Source: Amycolatopsis bullii | GTDB taxonomy: Bacteria; Actinomycetota; Actinomycetes; Mycobacteriales; Pseudonocardiaceae | Reading direction: 5' to 3' | Assembly (NCBI RefSeq): GCF_014654205.1 | Contig: NZ_BNAW01000037.1 | Coordinates: 1-64,000, forward strand | DNA: 64,000 nucleotides | Shown here: one piece after another, positions 16,853 to 24,422 of the stretch | Position numbering within the stretch: the first letter of the stretch is position 1 | Layout: each line of letters begins with the position of its first letter | Program-made: the position numbers and the translations under genes | Notes under the pieces: generated by a model | Told to the model about the DNA's origin: nothing | Seen by the model: only the letters and a program-made list of their open reading frames with translations | Databases searched by the model: none

Positions 16853-17708
16853 GATGCAGCTGCTGCGCGACTTCGCCGGCCCCGCCGGGCTGCCGGGGCG
16901 CGAAGACCTGGCCCGGAAGCGAGCGGAACTGCTCGCCGCCGCCACGGCCCGTCCCCGGCGCCGGCGGGTGCTCTGGGGCGGGGTCACGGCGGCCGGGCTC
17001 GCCGCGGCCGCGGCCGCGGCCGTCGTCCTGACTCCGGCCGCGACCCCGGTCCCGCCGGATCCCGGGCCCGAACCGGTGCGCATCCTGCACGCCGCGGCCG
17101 CGAAGGCGCGCGCCCTGCCGGACGTCGTCCCGCGGCCGGACCAGTTCGTCTACACGAAGACGCGGCTCGCGGACGGCCGGGAGAACGAAACGTGGGCGTC
17201 GGTGGACGGCACCCACGACGGGCTGCAGTTCCTCTACGGCCACGAAGCCTCGCTGGCGGGGTGCCGCGACGGGAAGCGCGTGCAGCACGAGAGTCACGGG
17301 CGGACGGTGACGAACCGGTGCGTGCCGCACCCGGCCGCCCCCACGGACCTGCCCACCGACGCCGACACCATGCTCGCCTACCTGCACAAGAGCACCCACG
17401 GCGAAGGCGACACCCTGCACGACCTCGGCAGCGAAGTCATCGAACTGGCCGAGGGTTATCTGCGCCCGGCGGTGCGGGCCGCGCTCTACGAAGCCGTGGC
17501 GAAGGTGCCCGGGCTGGTCGCCCGCACCGACGCGAAGGACGCCACCGGACGGACCGTCCTCGGCGTCACCTGGGACAGCACGACCGTGCACGGGATCGGC
17601 AACCAGGCCGAGTTCCTGTTCGACCCGGTCACCTTCGCCTACCGGGGCTCCGGGACCGATGCCGTGGTGAGCCAGGGGATCGTCGACGCGGTGCGGCAGC
17701 GGCCCTGA
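16845..17708 (+). CDS. CU044_5270-type membrane-anchored protein, partner of the ECF sigma factor
   Basis: This is a 287-residue protein with a cytoplasmic N-terminus of about 40 residues, one membrane segment at about 42-63 (Ala/Val-rich, after RPRRRR), and a large extracytoplasmic domain starting near a Pro-rich linker. The layout matches the CU044_5270 family, commonly encoded just after ECF sigma genes. Translation is coupled to the sigma gene by overlap. It has no zinc HxxxCxxC anti-sigma motif. An anti-sigma-like or sensory role is inferred from position only. Two cysteines in the outer domain (GCRD and NRCVPH) could form a disulfide. Confidence 0.75.
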   Translation: MDEMQLLRDFAGPAGLPGREDLARKRAELLAAATARPRRRRVLWGGVTAAGLAAAAAAAVVLTPAATPVPPDPGPEPVRILHAAAAKARALPDVVPRPDQFVYTKTRLADGRENETWASVDGTHDGLQFLYGHEASLAGCRDGKRVQHESHGRTVTNRCVPHPAAPTDLPTDADTMLAYLHKSTHGEGDTLHDLGSEVIELAEGYLRPAVRAALYEAVAKVPGLVARTDAKDATGRTVLGVTWDSTTVHGIGNQAEFLFDPVTFAYRGSGTDAVVSQGIVDAVRQRP

Positions 17709-17713
17709 ACGCG

Positions 17714-17750
17714 CGAAGGGCCGCCCCGGGAATCCCGGAGCGGCCCTTCG
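17714..17750. terminator. Bidirectional terminator between the sigma partner gene and phosphofructokinase
   Basis: CGAAGGGCCGC (17714-17724) pairs perfectly with GCGGCCCTTCG (17740-17750), and the loop contains an inner CCGGG/CCCGG pairing. It lies between two convergent genes, 5 and 9 bases from their stops, and should serve both. Confidence 0.85.
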
Positions 17751-17759
17751 GCGGACGAC

Positions 17760-18785
17760 TCAGCCGAAGAAGACTTCGGCTTCCTGGTAGCGCTCGACCG
17801 GGACCGTCTTCAGCTCGGCCGTCGCCTCGGACAGCTTCACGCGGACGATGTCCGTGCCCTTGAGGGCGACCATGACGCCGAAGTCGCCGTCCGCGACCGC
17901 GTCGACCGCGTTGAGGCCGAAGCGGGTGGCCAGGACGCGGTCGTAGGCCGTCGGGGTGCCGCCGCGCTGGACGTGGCCCAGGACCACGGCGCGGGACTCC
18001 TTGCCGGTGCGGTGGGCGATCTCGTCGGCCAGCCAGGTGCCGATGCCGCCGAGGCGGACGTGCCCGAAGGCGTCCTTCTCGCCGGTGAGCAGCTTCTCCT
18101 CGCCGCCCTCGGGCAGCGCGCCCTCGGCGACGACGATGATCGGCGCGAACTCCTTCTCGAAGCGGCGCTCGACCCAGGAGACGACCTGGTCGACGTTGAA
18201 GTGCCTCTCCGGCACCAGGATGACGCTCGCGCCGCCGGCCAGGCCGGAGTGCAGCGCGATCCAGCCGGCGTGCCGGCCCATGACCTCGACGACGAGCGCG
18301 CGGTGGTGCGACTCGGCCGTGGTGTGCAGCCGGTCGATCGCCTCGGTGGCGATGGAGACCGCGGTGTCGAAGCCGAAGGTGTAGTCGGTGGCGCCCAGGT
18401 CGTTGTCGATCGTCTTGGGCACCCCGACGACGCCGACGCCGTCGTCGGTCAGCCGCTTCGCGACGCCGAGGGTGTCCTCGCCGCCGATCGCGATCAGCGC
18501 GTCGACGCCCTGGTCCGCGAGGACCTGCTTGATCTTGTCGACACCGCCGTCGACCTTGTACGGGTTCGTGCGTGAGGACCGCAGGATGGTGCCGCCGCGG
18601 GTGAGGATGTCCTCGACGTCGTTCAGGCCCAGCGGGCGGCTGTCGCCGGTGAGCGGGCCGTTCCAGCCGTTGCGGAAGCCCACGAAGTCCCAGCCGTGCA
18701 CCTCGATGCCCTTGCGCACCACCGCGCGGATCACCGCGTTGAGCCCCGGGCAGTCGCCGCCGCCGGTCAGCACACCGACACGCAT
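17760..18785 (-). CDS. pfp: 6-phosphofructokinase, predicted pyrophosphate-dependent
   Basis: This 341-residue group III phosphofructokinase phosphorylates fructose 6-phosphate. The donor-discriminating residues are readable. The loop is GGEDT (101-105) with Asp104, and PKTIDND (123-129) has Lys124. ATP enzymes have Gly at both positions, and Asp104 plus Lys124 is the pattern of PPi-dependent enzymes such as that of Amycolatopsis methanolica. Streptomyces ATP enzymes keep GGEGT. The PPi reaction is reversible, so the enzyme can also work in gluconeogenesis. Other motifs: N-terminal GVLTGGGDCPGLNAVIR, MGRHAGWIAL and LGHVQRGGTPTAYDR. Divergent from the DAHP synthase leader. Confidence 0.88.
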   Translation of the reverse strand: MRVGVLTGGGDCPGLNAVIRAVVRKGIEVHGWDFVGFRNGWNGPLTGDSRPLGLNDVEDILTRGGTILRSSRTNPYKVDGGVDKIKQVLADQGVDALIAIGGEDTLGVAKRLTDDGVGVVGVPKTIDNDLGATDYTFGFDTAVSIATEAIDRLHTTAESHHRALVVEVMGRHAGWIALHSGLAGGASVILVPERHFNVDQVVSWVERRFEKEFAPIIVVAEGALPEGGEEKLLTGEKDAFGHVRLGGIGTWLADEIAHRTGKESRAVVLGHVQRGGTPTAYDRVLATRFGLNAVDAVADGDFGVMVALKGTDIVRVKLSEATAELKTVPVERYQEAEVFFG

Positions 18786-18908
18786 GAGAAGCCTCCGTCT
18801 GTTCTCGGGAGATGACAGTCACATTTCGTCAGACGTCAGAGTAGCGGCTCTCGTCTTGATCGGTGCAGGCCGTACCACCTGCCGGATCGGTCTTCGTGGC
18901 GGCTGTGC

Positions 18909-18914
18909 TACGTT
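18909..18914 (+). promoter_or_regulatory. Probable -10 element for the DAHP synthase leader transcript
   Basis: TACGTT fits the actinobacterial TANNNT -10 pattern. A start 6-7 bases downstream would fall on the GTG of the leader peptide (18921), so the leader peptide may be translated from a leaderless transcript. No convincing -35 is seen. Confidence 0.45.
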
Positions 18915-18920
18915 GATCTC

Positions 18921-18986
18921 GTGCAGCGCTATTTCTGGTTTACGAAGCCGGCCCCGGGTGGGCGCGGCGGCGTGAACCTGCGCTGA
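18921..18986 (+). CDS. Aromatic-rich leader peptide of the DAHP synthase gene
   Basis: This is a 21-residue open frame, GTG 18921 to TGA 18984-18986, beginning MQRYFWFTKPAPGG. Codons 4-7 are Tyr-Phe-Trp-Phe in a row, all end-products of the pathway whose first enzyme is encoded 81 bases downstream. Such a cluster is very unlikely by chance in a Gly/Ala/Arg-rich genome. It is the hallmark of a ribosome-mediated attenuation leader, as known for trp leaders. There is no ribosome site upstream, but the -10 placement is compatible with leaderless translation. The peptide itself is not expected to have another function. Confidence 0.8.
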   Translation: MQRYFWFTKPAPGGRGGVNLR

Positions 18987-19021
18987 CTCCCACCCCGAGC
19001 CGGATTTCGAAACCGGCTCGG
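18946..19021 (+). promoter_or_regulatory. Candidate attenuator downstream of the leader peptide codons
   Basis: A perfect 9-base stem, CCGAGCCGG (18995-19003) with CCGGCTCGG (19013-19021) and a 9-base loop, follows the leader stop. Competing pairings exist: AGCCGG at 18946-18951 can take the place of the 5' arm, and GGGTGGG (18956-18962) can pair with CCCACCC (18989-18995). The set is consistent with ribosome-position-dependent switching. Which fold is the on state cannot be decided by eye, and no U-tract follows. Confidence 0.6.
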
Positions 19022-19067
19022 CGAGTCCCCCGCGGGTCGGTGTCCACCAGGAAGGAACACCCCCGCC

Positions 19068-20150
19068 ATGACGCTCTCCGCCGGACCGGCCACCATCGGT
19101 GACCTCGACGCCGCCCGCACCACGTCGATCAGTCCGCTCATTTCGCCCGCGCTGCTGCGCGAAGACCATCCGGTCGACGCCGCCGTCGCCAAGGTCGTGC
19201 GGCAGGGCCGGGCCGAGACGGTCGACATTCTCGAAGGCCGCGACGACCGGCTGCTCGTCGTGGTCGGCCCGTGCTCGGTGCACGACCCGGAAGCCGCCCT
19301 CGACTACGCCCGCCGCCTGGCCGCGAAGGCCGAGGAGCTGCGCGGCGAGCTGCACATCGTGATGCGCGTGTACTTCGAGAAGCCGCGCACGACGCTGGGC
19401 TGGAAGGGCCTGATCAACGACCCGGACCTCGACGGCACGTTCGCCGTCAACAAGGGCCTCCGGATGGCCCGCAAGCTGCTGCTCGACGTGTCGGCGCTCG
19501 GCCTGCCGGTGGGGTGTGAGTTCCTCGACCCGATCACGCCGCAGTTCATCGCGGACATCGTCACGTGGGGCTCGATCGGCGCGCGCACGGCGGCCAGCCA
19601 GGTGCACCGCCAGCTGTGCAGCGCGCTGTCGATGCCGGTGGGCATCAAGAACTCGACCGAGGGCGACATCCAGGTGGCGATCGACGCCACCCGCGCGGCG
19701 GCGGCGAGCCACGTGTTCCCGGGCATCAACACCGACGGGTTGGCGGCGCTGCTGACGACGTCGGGCAACCCGGACTGCCACGTGATCCTGCGCGGCCACA
19801 ACGGCGGGCCGAACTACGACACCGCTTCCGTTTCGGACGCGCTGGCCCGGTTGGCGAAGGCGGGGCTGCCGGAGCGGGTGATCATCGACGCTTCGCACGG
19901 CAACAGCGGCAAGGACCACGTGCGGCAGGGTGTGGTGGTTTCCGAGCTGGCCGCGCGGCTGGCTGCGGGTGAGCGCGGGATTTCGGGGTTGATGATGGAG
20001 AGCTTCCTGGCCGGTGGGCGGCAGGAGCTTTCGCTGGGGCACGCTGCGGAGCTGACCTACGGGCAGTCGATCACGGATGCCTGCCTGGCTTGGGACGACA
20101 CCGCGCCGCTGCTCGATGAGCTGGCCTCGGCGGTGCGGGCGCGGCGCTGA
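19068..20150 (+). CDS. 3-deoxy-7-phosphoheptulonate (DAHP) synthase, type I
   Basis: This 360-residue enzyme condenses phosphoenolpyruvate with erythrose 4-phosphate, the committed step of the shikimate pathway to Trp, Tyr and Phe. It belongs to the AroF/AroG/AroH class: VVGPCSVHDPEAALDYA, RVYFEKPRTTLGWKGLINDP, GARTAASQVHRQ, VGIKNSTEGD, GHNGGPNYD and DASHGNSGKDH with metal and substrate residues. Many actinomycetes use a type II enzyme as the main form, so this may be a second isozyme. AGGAAGGA precedes the ATG. The aromatic leader peptide and hairpin upstream indicate end-product control of transcription in addition to any allosteric feedback. Confidence 0.93.
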   Translation: MTLSAGPATIGDLDAARTTSISPLISPALLREDHPVDAAVAKVVRQGRAETVDILEGRDDRLLVVVGPCSVHDPEAALDYARRLAAKAEELRGELHIVMRVYFEKPRTTLGWKGLINDPDLDGTFAVNKGLRMARKLLLDVSALGLPVGCEFLDPITPQFIADIVTWGSIGARTAASQVHRQLCSALSMPVGIKNSTEGDIQVAIDATRAAAASHVFPGINTDGLAALLTTSGNPDCHVILRGHNGGPNYDTASVSDALARLAKAGLPERVIIDASHGNSGKDHVRQGVVVSELAARLAAGERGISGLMMESFLAGGRQELSLGHAAELTYGQSITDACLAWDDTAPLLDELASAVRARR

Positions 20151-20277
20151 GAGGTCCCCGGCCTGGGGGTCCCGCGGTTTTTACGTTACCGGGGAGCACC
20201 GACAATTCCGGGCGGCGCTGGGTGGCTCTGCGCTTCCGAGGTGCCGGGCGGCCGGGTCGGCGGGGCTCGATCTGTGC

Positions 20278-20326
20278 CGCGAATGACTCATTGGGGACTT
20301 CCGAGGTCCCCAATGGGTCATTCGCG
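20278..20326. repeat. Long hairpin 1 (21-base stem) with GAATGACTCATT core
   Basis: The arms 20278-20298 and 20306-20326 are complementary at 20 of 21 positions with one G-U pair, and the loop is 7 bases. The 5' arm contains GAATGACTCATT, the same core found in hairpin 2. The position between convergent genes suggests a transcription barrier or a mobile-type intergenic repeat. Confidence 0.85.
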
Positions 20327-20358
20327 ACCTTCGGGCCGGGCCGCGTCGCCGTCTCGAT

Positions 20359-20411
20359 GCAGTGAATGACTCATTCCTGGCGTCCGATGCCAGGAATGAG
20401 TCATTCACTGC
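20359..20411. repeat. Long hairpin 2 (perfect 23-base stem) with GAATGACTCATT core
   Basis: The arms 20359-20381 and 20389-20411 are perfectly complementary over 23 bases with a 7-base loop (GTCCGAT). They share the GAATGACTCATT core with hairpin 1, 33 bases away. Outside the core the two hairpins differ, but each keeps its own complementarity, which points to selection on structure. Confidence 0.9.
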
Positions 20412-20507
20412 GTTCGGACCCGCGGCAAGCCGGGGGGTCAGCGGCGCGAAAGTGTCGGTGCCTGCCGGTAGCGTGGAAAACGGGGGGCGCCCCCGCGGCC
20501 CGGCGGA

Positions 20508-20996
20508 TCACCGCCGCGGGAAGTAGCTCTCGATGACTTCCCACCGCGCCAGGTTGTGCTTCGCGTCCGCCAGCGCGTCGTGCTGGTCCGTCGGTGCCGC
20601 CGGGAGCTTCGGCTTCCCCGCGTCCTCCCACCGCTGGCGCAGGTCCCGCGTGAACCGCGGCAGCTGCCGGGGCAACGCCGGCATCGGGCCCCACAGCTGG
20701 GCCAGCGCCACGTGGTCGTACGCCGCGAACCAGGCCCACAGCTCGATGCCGCCCGGGGGCTTGCCGAAGAACTCCAGCAGGTCGTTGCGGATCTTCTCCC
20801 TGCTCCGCCACGCCCGGTCGGCCGGTGAGGGCAGCTTGTCCAGGACGTTGTCCCGGACCCACGGCCCCGCCTTCGAAGGGTCGAACTCGGTCGAGACCGC
20901 GTAGAACTCGCGGCCCTGCTCGTCCACCACCCCGATCGACACCAAATCGATGGTCACGCCGTCTTCGATGAACTCGGTGTCGTAGAAAAAACGCAC
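20508..20996 (-). CDS. RNase AS-type polyadenylate 3'-exoribonuclease
   Basis: This is a 162-residue DEDDh exonuclease. The first motif is YDTEF (Asp6, Glu8), with VSIGVVDEQGREFYAV following. The third motif is HDALADAKHN near the C-terminus, with the catalytic His and Asp. It matches the RNase AS family defined by M. tuberculosis Rv2179c, which trims adenylate-rich RNA 3' ends. It lies 20 bases downstream of the PlsC gene on the same strand and is probably co-transcribed with it. Normal length for the family. Confidence 0.85.
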   Translation of the reverse strand: MRFFYDTEFIEDGVTIDLVSIGVVDEQGREFYAVSTEFDPSKAGPWVRDNVLDKLPSPADRAWRSREKIRNDLLEFFGKPPGGIELWAWFAAYDHVALAQLWGPMPALPRQLPRFTRDLRQRWEDAGKPKLPAAPTDQHDALADAKHNLARWEVIESYFPRR

Positions 20997-21016
20997 TGGT
21001 GAACAGTAGTGGTGGC

Positions 21017-21778
21017 TCAGCCGACCTTGGAATCCGGCACCCGGGCCGCGTCACGGGCCGAGGGCTGGGCGGGCACCGAGGGCTTGACCCCGGCCGCCTC
21101 CGCCGCCAGGAGCTCCTTCGCCTTCGCCGCGTAGATGTCGACGTACTCCTGGCCCGACAGCTCCATCAGGGCGTACATGATCTCGTCGGTGATCGACCGC
21201 TCGATGAACCGGTCGCCCGAGAGACCTTCGTAGCGCGAGAAGTCCAGGGGCTTGCCGAAGCGGACCTCGAGCCGCCGCGGCCACCACATCTTCGAGCCGA
21301 TCGGGTTGACCTTGTCCGTGCCGACCATCGCCACCGGGATCACCACGCCGCCGGACTCCAGGGCGATCCGGGCGACGCCGGTCTTGCCCTTGTACAGCCG
21401 TCCGTCCGGGGAGCGGGTGCCCTCCGGGTAGATGCCGAGCAGGTGCCCCTCGCGCACCAGGCGGATCGCCGTATCGAGCGCGGCCTGGGCGGCGTTGCCG
21501 CCGGAGCGGTCGATCGGGAACTGGCCGACGCCGGTGAAGAACCACTTCTTGAGCGTGCCCTTGAACCCGGGCTCGGTGAAGTACTCGGACTTGGCCGGGA
21601 AGGTCACCTTGCGCTTGACCCGCAGCGGCATGAAGAACGAGTCCGCGACCGCCAGGTGGTTGCCGGCGAGGATCGCGCCACCGGTCTCGGGGATGTTCTC
21701 CGCGCCGACGACCTTGGTGGGCCAGAGCGTCTTGAGCAGCGGTCCGAGGAACACCCACTTCATGAGCCAGTACAGCAC
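21017..21778 (-). CDS. plsC: 1-acyl-sn-glycerol-3-phosphate acyltransferase (PlsC type)
   Basis: This 253-residue membrane-associated enzyme transfers an acyl chain to lysophosphatidate in phospholipid synthesis. The catalytic NHX4D motif is NHLAVAD (His41, Asp46). The acceptor-binding motif is YPEGTRSPDG (about 117-126), followed by IPVAMVGTDKV. A hydrophobic N-terminus may anchor it to the membrane. The C-terminal tail of about 35 residues is Ala/Pro-rich and not conserved. It is the first gene of a two-gene unit with RNase AS, divergent from the esterase operon across a 212-base promoter region. Confidence 0.9.
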   Translation of the reverse strand: MLYWLMKWVFLGPLLKTLWPTKVVGAENIPETGGAILAGNHLAVADSFFMPLRVKRKVTFPAKSEYFTEPGFKGTLKKWFFTGVGQFPIDRSGGNAAQAALDTAIRLVREGHLLGIYPEGTRSPDGRLYKGKTGVARIALESGGVVIPVAMVGTDKVNPIGSKMWWPRRLEVRFGKPLDFSRYEGLSGDRFIERSITDEIMYALMELSGQEYVDIYAAKAKELLAAEAAGVKPSVPAQPSARDAARVPDSKVG

Positions 21779-21990
21779 CGGTGCCTCAGTCCTCCATCAC
21801 AGCCGCAGCCCTGTTCACCCGAGACGAACAGCCTACGAACCCGGGTGGCCGCCGCACAACGCAGACCACCCGGTTACCACTTCGGCAGCGATCGATCTCA
21901 CAGCGAATTCGGGGCCCGGGCGGACCCCCACAACGTCGGCCGGGCGTGAGAGCATGGAGGGACTGCCCCGCTCACACGGAAGGCGATCGC

Positions 21991-22758
21991 ATGGGCGTGC
22001 TCGCCGGCGCGGAACCGTTCGGCCACACCGGTTCGGCCGAGACCGGGTTCCTGCTGTGCCACGGGTTCACCGGTACCCCGGCGAGCATGCGGGCCTGGGG
22101 TGACCACCTGGCCGCCGCCGGGTTCACGGTGCGCTGCCCGCTGCTGCCGGGCCACGGCACCCGCTGGCCGGACCTCAACCGCACGACGTGGGAAGACTGG
22201 TACGGCGCCGTCCGCGAGGCCCTGCTTGCGCTGCTGGCGACGTGCCGGACCGTCTTCGTCGGCGGCCTCTCCATGGGCGGCACGCTCACCCTGCGCCTGG
22301 CCGAGGAGTTCGGCGACCGGATCGCCGGGATCGTCCTGGTCAACCCGTCGGTGACGCGGCTGAAGTGGGACACCCGGCTGCTGCCGGTGCTGGGCCGGAT
22401 CGTGCCGTCGGTGCCGGCGATCGCGAACGACATCAAGAAGCCGGGCGAGACGGAGCTGGCCTACCCGCGCACGCCGGTGCGCGCGGCGGCGAGCCTGGCG
22501 AAGCTGTGGGCGGTCGTGCGCGCCGACCTGGCGAAGGTGACGCAGCCGGTGCTGCTCCTGCACTCGTCGGTCGACCACGTCGTCGAGCCGGTGAACTCGC
22601 AGCTGGTGCTGAAGGGCGTCTCGAGCACCGACGTCACCGAGGTCGTGCTGGAGAACAGCTACCACGTGGCGACCCAGGACAACGACGCCGAAGTGATCTT
22701 CACCCGCAGCGTCGAGTTCGCGAAGGCGCACGCCGCCCAGCCCGAGGAGACCGCATGA
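21991..22758 (+). CDS. Alpha/beta-hydrolase, carboxylesterase/monoacylglycerol lipase type
   Basis: This 255-residue serine hydrolase is of the Est30/monoacylglycerol lipase type. The nucleophile elbow is GGLSMGG with Ser94, the oxyanion strand motif is CHGFTGTP, and the acid and His are in HSSVDHVV and NSYHVATQD. There is no signal peptide. The ATG at 21991 has GGAAGG nine bases upstream, and the further open sequence upstream is not coding. The stop overlaps the start of the next gene (ATGA), so the two are translationally coupled. The substrate is probably a short to medium acyl ester; not determinable from sequence. Confidence 0.88.
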   Translation: MGVLAGAEPFGHTGSAETGFLLCHGFTGTPASMRAWGDHLAAAGFTVRCPLLPGHGTRWPDLNRTTWEDWYGAVREALLALLATCRTVFVGGLSMGGTLTLRLAEEFGDRIAGIVLVNPSVTRLKWDTRLLPVLGRIVPSVPAIANDIKKPGETELAYPRTPVRAAASLAKLWAVVRADLAKVTQPVLLLHSSVDHVVEPVNSQLVLKGVSSTDVTEVVLENSYHVATQDNDAEVIFTRSVEFAKAHAAQPEETA

Positions 22759-23273
22759 GCCGGGGGAAGGACGGGCCGGAGGACGTCGACGCGACGTTCG
22801 CCGAGATCGTCGCCGACCTGCGCGCCGGCGGGTTCGGGCTCCCCGAAAACGACACCGTCGACACCGCCGACGCCGCCGAAACCGCGGAAGCCGCCGGGAC
22901 CGAGTCGCGCAAGACACCCGAGCGGCCCGCCGAGCCGCCGGCCGTGGACACCCCGCCGGATCCCGGCTGGCGGTCCGGCGGCACGTCGTGGGACACCACG
23001 ATGTTCTCCGACGACCCGGCGGACGACGACGAGCACTACGTCCCGCCGGAGCCGCCGCCGCTGCCCCGGCCGAAGATGGGCGCGTTCCTCATCCTGCTGC
23101 TGTTCCTGGCCGGGCTGTTCCTGCTGATCCTGCCCGGCGCGATCGGTGTCGGCCCGACGGTGGCGACCCCGCTGGGCATCCTCGCGCTCGCGACGGCGAT
23201 CGCGCTGCTGCTGCTCCGCGTGCGCCAGGGTCCGCCGCCCGGCGCGGACCCCAGCAACGGCGCCCAGGTCTGA
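22755..23273 (+). CDS. Small membrane protein with long acidic N-terminal region
   Basis: This is a 172-residue protein. Residues 1-105 are acidic and Pro-rich with TADAAETAEAAGTE-type repeats and look disordered. Two membrane segments follow (about 107-125 and 133-153, FLILLLFLAGLFLLILPGA and LGILALATAIALLLL), then a short basic tail. It is coupled by an ATGA overlap to the upstream esterase and followed 9 bases later by the carboxylate-amine ligase. No known domain is recognised. Function unknown. Confidence 0.75.
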   Translation: MSRGKDGPEDVDATFAEIVADLRAGGFGLPENDTVDTADAAETAEAAGTESRKTPERPAEPPAVDTPPDPGWRSGGTSWDTTMFSDDPADDDEHYVPPEPPPLPRPKMGAFLILLLFLAGLFLLILPGAIGVGPTVATPLGILALATAIALLLLRVRQGPPPGADPSNGAQV

Positions 23274-23282
23274 CGGACGGCG

Positions 23283-24422
23283 ATGCACATCGAGTTCAGT
23301 CCTTCGCGGCGATCGACCGTCGGCGCGGAATGGGAGCTCGGCCTGGTGGACCGCCGCAGCGGCGAGCTGTCCTCGGTCGCCGAGCAGATCCTGGAGGCCG
23401 TCCGGCCCGACGGGCAGGCGGAGCACCCGAAGATCAAGCAGGAGCTGCTGCTCAACACGATCGAGATCATCACCGGCGTCTGCGACACGATCGCCGAGGC
23501 CAAGGCTGACCTGGCCGACTCGCTCGACGTCGTGCACGGCGTCGCCGACCCGCTCGGCGTCGAGATGTTCTCGGCCGGGACGCACCCGTTCTCCAACTGG
23601 TACCAGCAGAAGGTCACCGACAAGGAGCGCTACGCCAAGCTGATCGACCGGACCCAGTGGTGGGGGCGGCAGATGCTGATCTACGGCGTCCACATCCACG
23701 TCGGGGTCGACCACCGCGAGAAGGTGCTGCCGGTCCTCGACGCGCTGCTCAACTACGCGCCGCACCTGCAGGCGCTGTCGGCGTCTTCGCCGTACTGGGG
23801 CGCGGAGGACACCGGGTACGCGTCGAACCGGGCGCTGATGTTCCAGCAGCTGCCGACGGCCGGGCTGCCGTTCCAGTTCCGGAAGTGGGCGGAGCTGGAG
23901 AACTACGTCGAGGACATGTTCACCACCGGCGTGATCGACAGCTTCTCGGAGATCCGCTGGGACATCCGGCCGTCGCCGAAGCTCGGCACGATCGAGATGC
24001 GCGTCTGCGACGGCCTGCCGACACTGGAGGAGGTCGGCGCGATCGCGGCGCTGACGCAGTGCCTGGTCGACGACTTCGTCGAGCGCCTGGAAGACGGCGA
24101 GATCCTGCCGACGCTGCCGCCCTGGCACGTCCAGGAGAACAAGTGGCGCGCGGCCCGCTACGGCACGGACGCGATCGTCATCCTGGACGCGGCCGGCCGC
24201 GAGCGGCTGGTCACCGACGACGTGGCGGACCTGCTGGACCGGCTCGAGCCGGTGGCGCGGCGGCTGGACTGCGTGGCCGAGCTGCGCGACGTCGAAACGA
24301 TCCTGAAGTACGGGCCGAGCTACCGGCGGCAGCGCGCGGTCGCCGAGCAGCACAAGGGCAGCCTCAAGGCCGTGGTGGCGTCGCTGGTCGCCGAGATGCG
24401 CGACGGGATCGCGCGCGGCTAG
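23283..24422 (+). CDS. Carboxylate-amine ligase of the glutamate-cysteine ligase type 2 (YbdK) family
   Basis: This 379-residue ATP-dependent ligase starts with the family motif TVGAEWELGLVD and continues with KQELLLNTIEIITGVCD, GVHIHVGVDHREKVLPV, DIRPSPKLGTIEMRVCDG and RAARYGTDA. YbdK-type enzymes make gamma-glutamyl bonds weakly; the physiological product is often unknown. Actinomycetes use mycothiol and ergothioneine, so a role in gamma-glutamylcysteine supply for ergothioneine is possible but unproven. It is the third gene of the esterase operon and overlaps the convergent Nudix-NYN gene by 4 bases. Confidence 0.88.
   Translation: MHIEFSPSRRSTVGAEWELGLVDRRSGELSSVAEQILEAVRPDGQAEHPKIKQELLLNTIEIITGVCDTIAEAKADLADSLDVVHGVADPLGVEMFSAGTHPFSNWYQQKVTDKERYAKLIDRTQWWGRQMLIYGVHIHVGVDHREKVLPVLDALLNYAPHLQALSASSPYWGAEDTGYASNRALMFQQLPTAGLPFQFRKWAELENYVEDMFTTGVIDSFSEIRWDIRPSPKLGTIEMRVCDGLPTLEEVGAIAALTQCLVDDFVERLEDGEILPTLPPWHVQENKWRAARYGTDAIVILDAAGRERLVTDDVADLLDRLEPVARRLDCVAELRDVETILKYGPSYRRQRAVAEQHKGSLKAVVASLVAEMRDGIARG

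Larger units (their letters stand above)
20151..20507. other. 357-base convergent intergenic region after DAHP synthase
   Basis: No gene is supported. It contains the two long hairpins at 20278-20326 and 20359-20411. A short T-run (TTTTT at about 20178) after a GC-rich stretch could terminate the DAHP synthase message. A self-complementary GGGGGCGCCCCC at about 20483-20494 lies next to the RNase AS stop. Confidence 0.6.

Noticed and set aside
20071-20408. Small frames across the twin hairpins
   Set aside because: They only exist because of the palindromic sequence and have no ribosome site or conserved character.
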